Source: Paenibacillus sp. | GTDB lineage: Bacteria > Bacillota > Bacilli > Paenibacillales > YIM-B00363 | Direction of reading: 5' to 3' | Assembly (NCBI RefSeq): GCF_031177825.1 | Contig: NZ_JAPSKE010000006.1 | Coordinates: forward strand, 62,001 to 126,000 | Length of the DNA: 64,000 bases | In this document: positions 60,756 through 64,000 of the stretch, one piece after another | How positions within the stretch are numbered: the first letter of the stretch is position 1 | Layout: each line of letters starts with the position of its first letter | Translations under genes and position numbers: made by a program | Notes under the pieces: model-generated | What the model was told of the DNA's origin: nothing | Seen by the model: only the letters and a program-made list of their open reading frames with translations | Databases searched by the model: none

Positions 60756-61652
60756 ATGAATGCCACGAACCGTCGAAGCCGTTTCGACCGCATGTTCGAT
60801 ACGTTAAATTACACGCTCATGACCATCATCATGTTGGCCGTTCTGTATCCGTTATACATCGTCGTGATTTCCTCCATCAGCGATCCGGACGCCGTGAATA
60901 CCGGAGGGGTGTGGCTGCTGCCCCAAGGGGTCACGCTCGAAGGGTATCGGCGCATCTTCATGGAAGAACAAATTTGGATCGGTTATAAAAATACGCTGCT
61001 CTACACGTCGCTCGGCGCATCGTTGAACGTCGCGCTCACGCTGACGGGCGCGTATGCGCTGTCGCGCTCCGACCTCGTCGGGCGGAATGGGTTTATGTTT
61101 TTGATCGTCTTTACGATGTTTTTCGGGGGCGGACTCATTCCTACTTATTTGCTCGTGAAAAATTTAGACATGACCAACACGATGTGGTCTCAAATTATTC
61201 CGAGCGCGGTGTCCGCATATAACGTCATCATCGCCCGCACCTTCTTCCAGATGACGATTCCGAAGGAGCTGCAAGAAGCGGCGGAGATGGACGGTTGCTC
61301 GATCACGCGGTTTTTCTTCAAGATCGTGCTTCCGCTGTCGATGCCGATCGTTGCGGTACTGGCGTTGTTCAGCGCCGTCTCGCTCTGGAACAGCTATTTC
61401 CCCGCCCTGATCTATTTGCGGGACCGGGAGCTCTATACGCTGCAGCTGGTGCTGCGCGAAATTCTGATCGTCAACGAAGCGCCGGAGGATACCAGCCTGG
61501 CGGGCGCGGGCGAAGACGGCGGCATGCTAAGAGTCGTAGATATCATGAAGTATGGGGTCATTATCGTTTCGAGCTTGCCCGTACTTGCGCTTTATCCCTT
61601 CTTACAGCGGTTTTTCGTCAAAGGGGTCATGATCGGCTCTTTAAAGGGATAA
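60756..61652 (+). CDS. LplC/YtcP-type ABC transporter permease (second set)
   Basis: A 298-residue permease with a first helix IIMLAVLYPLYIVVISSI, family stretch FFGGGLIPTYLLVKNLDMTN, and EAA loop ELQEAAEMDGCSITRFFFKI. The ending FFVKGVMIGSLKG is the LplC signature. AAAGGAAG precedes the ATG. It lies 19 nt after its partner and 39 nt before the binding-protein gene. Confidence 0.92.
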   Translation: MNATNRRSRFDRMFDTLNYTLMTIIMLAVLYPLYIVVISSISDPDAVNTGGVWLLPQGVTLEGYRRIFMEEQIWIGYKNTLLYTSLGASLNVALTLTGAYALSRSDLVGRNGFMFLIVFTMFFGGGLIPTYLLVKNLDMTNTMWSQIIPSAVSAYNVIIARTFFQMTIPKELQEAAEMDGCSITRFFFKIVLPLSMPIVAVLALFSAVSLWNSYFPALIYLRDRELYTLQLVLREILIVNEAPEDTSLAGAGEDGGMLRVVDIMKYGVIIVSSLPVLALYPFLQRFFVKGVMIGSLKG

Positions 61653-61691
61653 TCCATTATTCATCGGGAAAAGAAGAAAGGGGAAATCCGA

Positions 61692-63353
61692 ATGGTCGCA
61701 ACACCTATGCGAAATTGGGTTCGACTTCTCATGTTGGTCTCTTTGGCCATTATGCTGGTGGTAAGCGGATGCGGCACCCAAGGCGCTTCGGAGGAGGTTT
61801 CGGAGGAGAATTCGTCCGAAAGCAAGCCTGCCGAGGGTTCGGCGACTTCCGAGGCGCCGTCCGACGCGGGCGGCTATCCGATCGTCGATACTCCTTTGAT
61901 TTTGAAGCTTGTTATGGCCAAAACCCCGCAGCAGAAGAAGGCTACGGAGGAATTAAAAGTCGTGCAAGCGATGGAGGCGCTCACGAACATCCATATCGAA
62001 TGGGAAGCCGTGGACCAAGGGTACCAGGAGAAAAAGAATCTGATGTTCGCCAGCGGGGATTTGCCGGATGCTTTCTTCGGAAGATCCAGCTTGAGCGACT
62101 CCGATATTTTGAAATACGGTTCGCAAGGCATGCTCGTTCCGCTGGAAGATCTGATCGAGCAGCACGCGCCGAACGTGAAGAAGATGTTCGAAATATATCC
62201 TGACGTCAAAAAAATGGTGACTGCGCCGGACGGTCACATCTACTCGATTCCGACCGTCATTACGGAAGGCGCCAACGAGCTCGGCGAGGTGCTGTTCGTC
62301 AACAAAACGTGGCTTGATCAGCTTCAGCTCTCCGTCCCGACGACGACGGCGGAATTCGAACGAATGCTGCAAGCGTTCAAGGGACAGGACCTGAACGGCA
62401 ACGGCAAGATCGATGAGCTTCCGTTCAGCTTTCTTTACGGCAACGGTTTGAACGGCATCTTCGGACTGTACGGCTCGTTCGGCCTGCCCGATAACGCCTC
62501 TCACCTTATGGTGCAAGACGACAAAGTTTCCTACATTGCCGCCACGCCGGAGTTCAAGGAAGCTACGAAGTACTTCCATACGCTCTATTCCCAGGGACTC
62601 ATCGATCCCGAAGCGTTCACGCATGACAGGAACGTCTATTTCTCCAAAGGCCGCGGTACCGACGGTCCGGTGTACGGCGCGTTCACAGGTTACAACGCAG
62701 AAAATGTAGTAGGACCGGATCACGCGAAACATTACGTGCCGATCGCTCCGCTCAAAGGTCCGGAGGGACATCAGATCGTTAACATGTATGAGAAGCTGGC
62801 CGTCTCGAAGGCCGGGTTCTCGATTACGTCCAACAATGAGCATCCGGTAGAGTCCATGCGCTGGATCGACGCCATCTACGAGGAGCGTCACTCGATCGAA
62901 TGGTTGTTCGGACCTGTAGGACATAATTTCAAGGAAACGGACGGCGACTTCTACGAATTCCTGCCGACGCCGGAAGGCATGAGCTACGACGATTTCCGCT
63001 GCACGGAGTCCCCTTGCTTCGGCGGCGCAGGCTCGATTCCGGAGGACACCTATAAGAAAATCGAGCTTGCCGATAAAATCAAAACGCGGCTGGAATATCT
63101 CGACATCTACCAGTCTTACATGAAAAAATACACCTTGCCGGCGGGGATGTTCTTTACGATCGAGGATTCGGATCGCTTGAGCATTCTGGATACCGACATT
63201 ACCGAATTCGTGAAGAAGAAACAAGCGCAATGGATGATCGACGGCAACATCGATGCGGAGTGGGACAGCTATCTGGCCCAATTGCAAAAGAGCGGGCTCG
63301 AGGAGTTTCTGCAAATTTATCAACAAACGTACGACCGCTTCCAGTCTCAATAA
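61692..63353 (+). CDS. LplA-type extracellular solute-binding lipoprotein (second set)
   Basis: A 553-residue binding protein with lipobox IMLVVSGC (Cys27) and a Ser/Glu-rich linker. It shares family features with the protein at 53,225: SQGMLVPLEDLIEQHAPNVK, APDGHIYSIPTV and the DLNGNGKIDELPFSF loop. AAGGGGAAA precedes the ATG. It is the last gene of the second Lpl-type operon, closed by a strong bidirectional terminator shared with the convergent sulfatase gene. Confidence 0.9.
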   Translation: MVATPMRNWVRLLMLVSLAIMLVVSGCGTQGASEEVSEENSSESKPAEGSATSEAPSDAGGYPIVDTPLILKLVMAKTPQQKKATEELKVVQAMEALTNIHIEWEAVDQGYQEKKNLMFASGDLPDAFFGRSSLSDSDILKYGSQGMLVPLEDLIEQHAPNVKKMFEIYPDVKKMVTAPDGHIYSIPTVITEGANELGEVLFVNKTWLDQLQLSVPTTTAEFERMLQAFKGQDLNGNGKIDELPFSFLYGNGLNGIFGLYGSFGLPDNASHLMVQDDKVSYIAATPEFKEATKYFHTLYSQGLIDPEAFTHDRNVYFSKGRGTDGPVYGAFTGYNAENVVGPDHAKHYVPIAPLKGPEGHQIVNMYEKLAVSKAGFSITSNNEHPVESMRWIDAIYEERHSIEWLFGPVGHNFKETDGDFYEFLPTPEGMSYDDFRCTESPCFGGAGSIPEDTYKKIELADKIKTRLEYLDIYQSYMKKYTLPAGMFFTIEDSDRLSILDTDITEFVKKKQAQWMIDGNIDAEWDSYLAQLQKSGLEEFLQIYQQTYDRFQSQ

Positions 63354-63358
63354 TTAGA

Positions 63359-63400
63359 AACAAGCCTCCTAGTTTAAAGCTAGGAGGCTTGTTCCTTTCT
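63359..63400. terminator. Bidirectional intrinsic terminator
   Basis: AACAAGCCTCCTAG (63359-63372) pairs perfectly with CTAGGAGGCTTGTT (63380-63393). T-rich tails follow on both strands. It separates the binding-protein gene from the convergent sulfatase gene. Confidence 0.92.
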
Positions 63401-63401
63401 G

Positions 63402-64000
63402 TTAAGCGTGAGAGACGCGGGGCATCGGCATCGGTTCTTTCCCAAGCTCCGCCCACACATATTTCATGAGGAGCTCCATCTTCAGTTCCTTATAGTCCTT
63501 ATCGTGCCATAGATTTCGAACTTCCCCCGGATCCTCCTCCAAGTCGAACAGCTCTCCGTACATCCGGTTGTAATACACGGTAAGCTTATACCGGCGATTG
63601 ACGTAGGTCTTCTGATGAATCGTCGTCGGCTCATGGCGGAATTCGCAGATGACGTGATCGCGCGCTTGTTCCTCCGACTGCATCCATACCTTCGATTGGT
63701 CCACCCCCGTCATGGCGCCGGGGATCGGCAAGCCTGCGAACGATAGGAACGTCGGCGCTAGATCGACAAGCGACTGCATGGCATCGGACACGCGTCCGGC
63801 CGGGACGACGCCGGGGTATTTGACGATGAACGGAACGCGGAGCAAGTCCTCGTAATGAAAACCGCCCTTGGCCTGCAGTCCGTGCTGACCGAACAAGTGG
63901 CCGTGATCGGTCGTAAAGACGACCAGGGTATCGTTATCTAATCCTAGTTCCGACAGCTTATCGAGGATCATGCCGATGGCTTTGTCCATGAAGCTGACCA
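63402..64000 (-). CDS. Sulfatase, C-terminal part (5' end outside window)
   Basis: The frame is open through the window end (VSFMDKAIGMILDKL ahead of and across the first Met at 63989), so the gene continues beyond 64,000. The visible 199 residues hold the C-terminal half of a sulfatase: VVFTTDHGHLFGQHG (metal-binding Asp-His), a KGGFHYEDLLRVPFIVKYPG stretch and ELFDLEEDPGEVRNLW. The C-x-P-S-R motif would lie upstream and cannot be checked. It is convergent with the second Lpl-type operon; with the sulfatase at 55,949 it supports a sulfated glycan as substrate. Confidence 0.88.
   Translation of the reverse strand, partial: VSFMDKAIGMILDKLSELGLDNDTLVVFTTDHGHLFGQHGLQAKGGFHYEDLLRVPFIVKYPGVVPAGRVSDAMQSLVDLAPTFLSFAGLPIPGAMTGVDQSKVWMQSEEQARDHVICEFRHEPTTIHQKTYVNRRYKLTVYYNRMYGELFDLEEDPGEVRNLWHDKDYKELKMELLMKYVWAELGKEPMPMPRVSHA

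Noticed and set aside
61953-63350. Long minus-strand open frame (465 codons)
   Set aside because: It is antisense to the second LplA-type gene, with the same GC effect.
1-64000. tRNA or rRNA genes, prophage structural genes, replication origin
   Set aside because: No cloverleaf, rRNA-like stretch, capsid/terminase/tail protein or DnaA-box cluster was noticed on either strand; a reading by eye cannot exclude a small RNA.

Overview
The window reads as chromosomal DNA of a Gram-positive, spore-former-type Firmicute, most likely Paenibacillaceae (Paenibacillus/Cohnella-like). The basis is the gene families: YesM/YesN-type two-component pairs, large membrane-anchored AraC regulators, several LplABC-type sugar importers without their own ATPase, an SLH-anchored WG-repeat protein, and strong AGGAGG ribosome sites with occasional TTG starts. 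No rRNA, tRNA, CRISPR array, intact transposase or prophage structural gene was seen.

Bases 1-19,400 form a defence and accessory island. It opens with the end of a Wadjet operon (jetB 3' part, jetC, jetD). An McrB-like AAA+ GTPase and a DUF2357/PD-(D/E)XK nuclease follow, preceded by a leader whose hairpin covers the ribosome site. Next come helicase and small-gene debris, a MazG-like pyrophosphohydrolase with a nuclease-ATPase of the DUF2075 family on the minus strand, a RelE-type toxin-antitoxin pair, a frameshifted ParB-like gene, a SWIM zinc-finger gene and a cluster of broken genes. The broken genes are a DUF4258-like ORF with a nonsense codon, an SBD-HNH restriction gene fused to a helicase tail, and a decayed second copy of the toxin-antitoxin locus.

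Bases 19,400-31,100 form a LacI-controlled metabolic cluster: DegT-type PLP aminotransferase, solute-binding lipoprotein and two permeases, PIG-L deacetylase, a conserved unknown protein, the LacI repressor, glutamate dehydrogenase, a Gfo/Idh/MocA dehydrogenase, a broken iron-alcohol dehydrogenase and a HAD phosphatase. Two consensus sigma-A promoters, before the aminotransferase and before glutamate dehydrogenase, carry matching TAAAAGCnTTTA operators at the start site. My hypothesis is uptake and transaminative dissimilation of an acylated amino sugar or aminocyclitol, with glutamate dehydrogenase recycling the amino acceptor.

Bases 31,300-32,450 hold a chimeric relic: a recent copy of the first third of the AraC regulator at 48.9 kb joined to the tail of a SWIM-family gene. 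Bases 32,870-45,780 are a sensor kinase/response regulator pair divergent from a compact operon: importer, Zn-alcohol dehydrogenase, DapA-like aldolase/lyase, Gfo/Idh enzyme, enolase-superfamily dehydratase, COG3618 lactonase, DUF718 mutarotase and FAH-family hydrolase. This is the gene set expected for a non-phosphorylative L-fucose/L-rhamnose-type pathway.

Bases 45,900-48,720 hold a chimeric lipoprotein ORF with a third trace of the toxin-antitoxin 3' end, a lipoprotein, and the WG-repeat/SLH protein. From 48,900 to the end there are two parallel AraC plus LplB/LplC/LplA-type modules, a cupin-AraC regulator and two sulfatases (one cut by the window end). Together with the deoxysugar pathway, this suggests scavenging of a sulfated, fucose- or rhamnose-containing polysaccharide. 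None of the four importers encodes an ATPase, so a shared MsmX-type ATPase elsewhere is expected.
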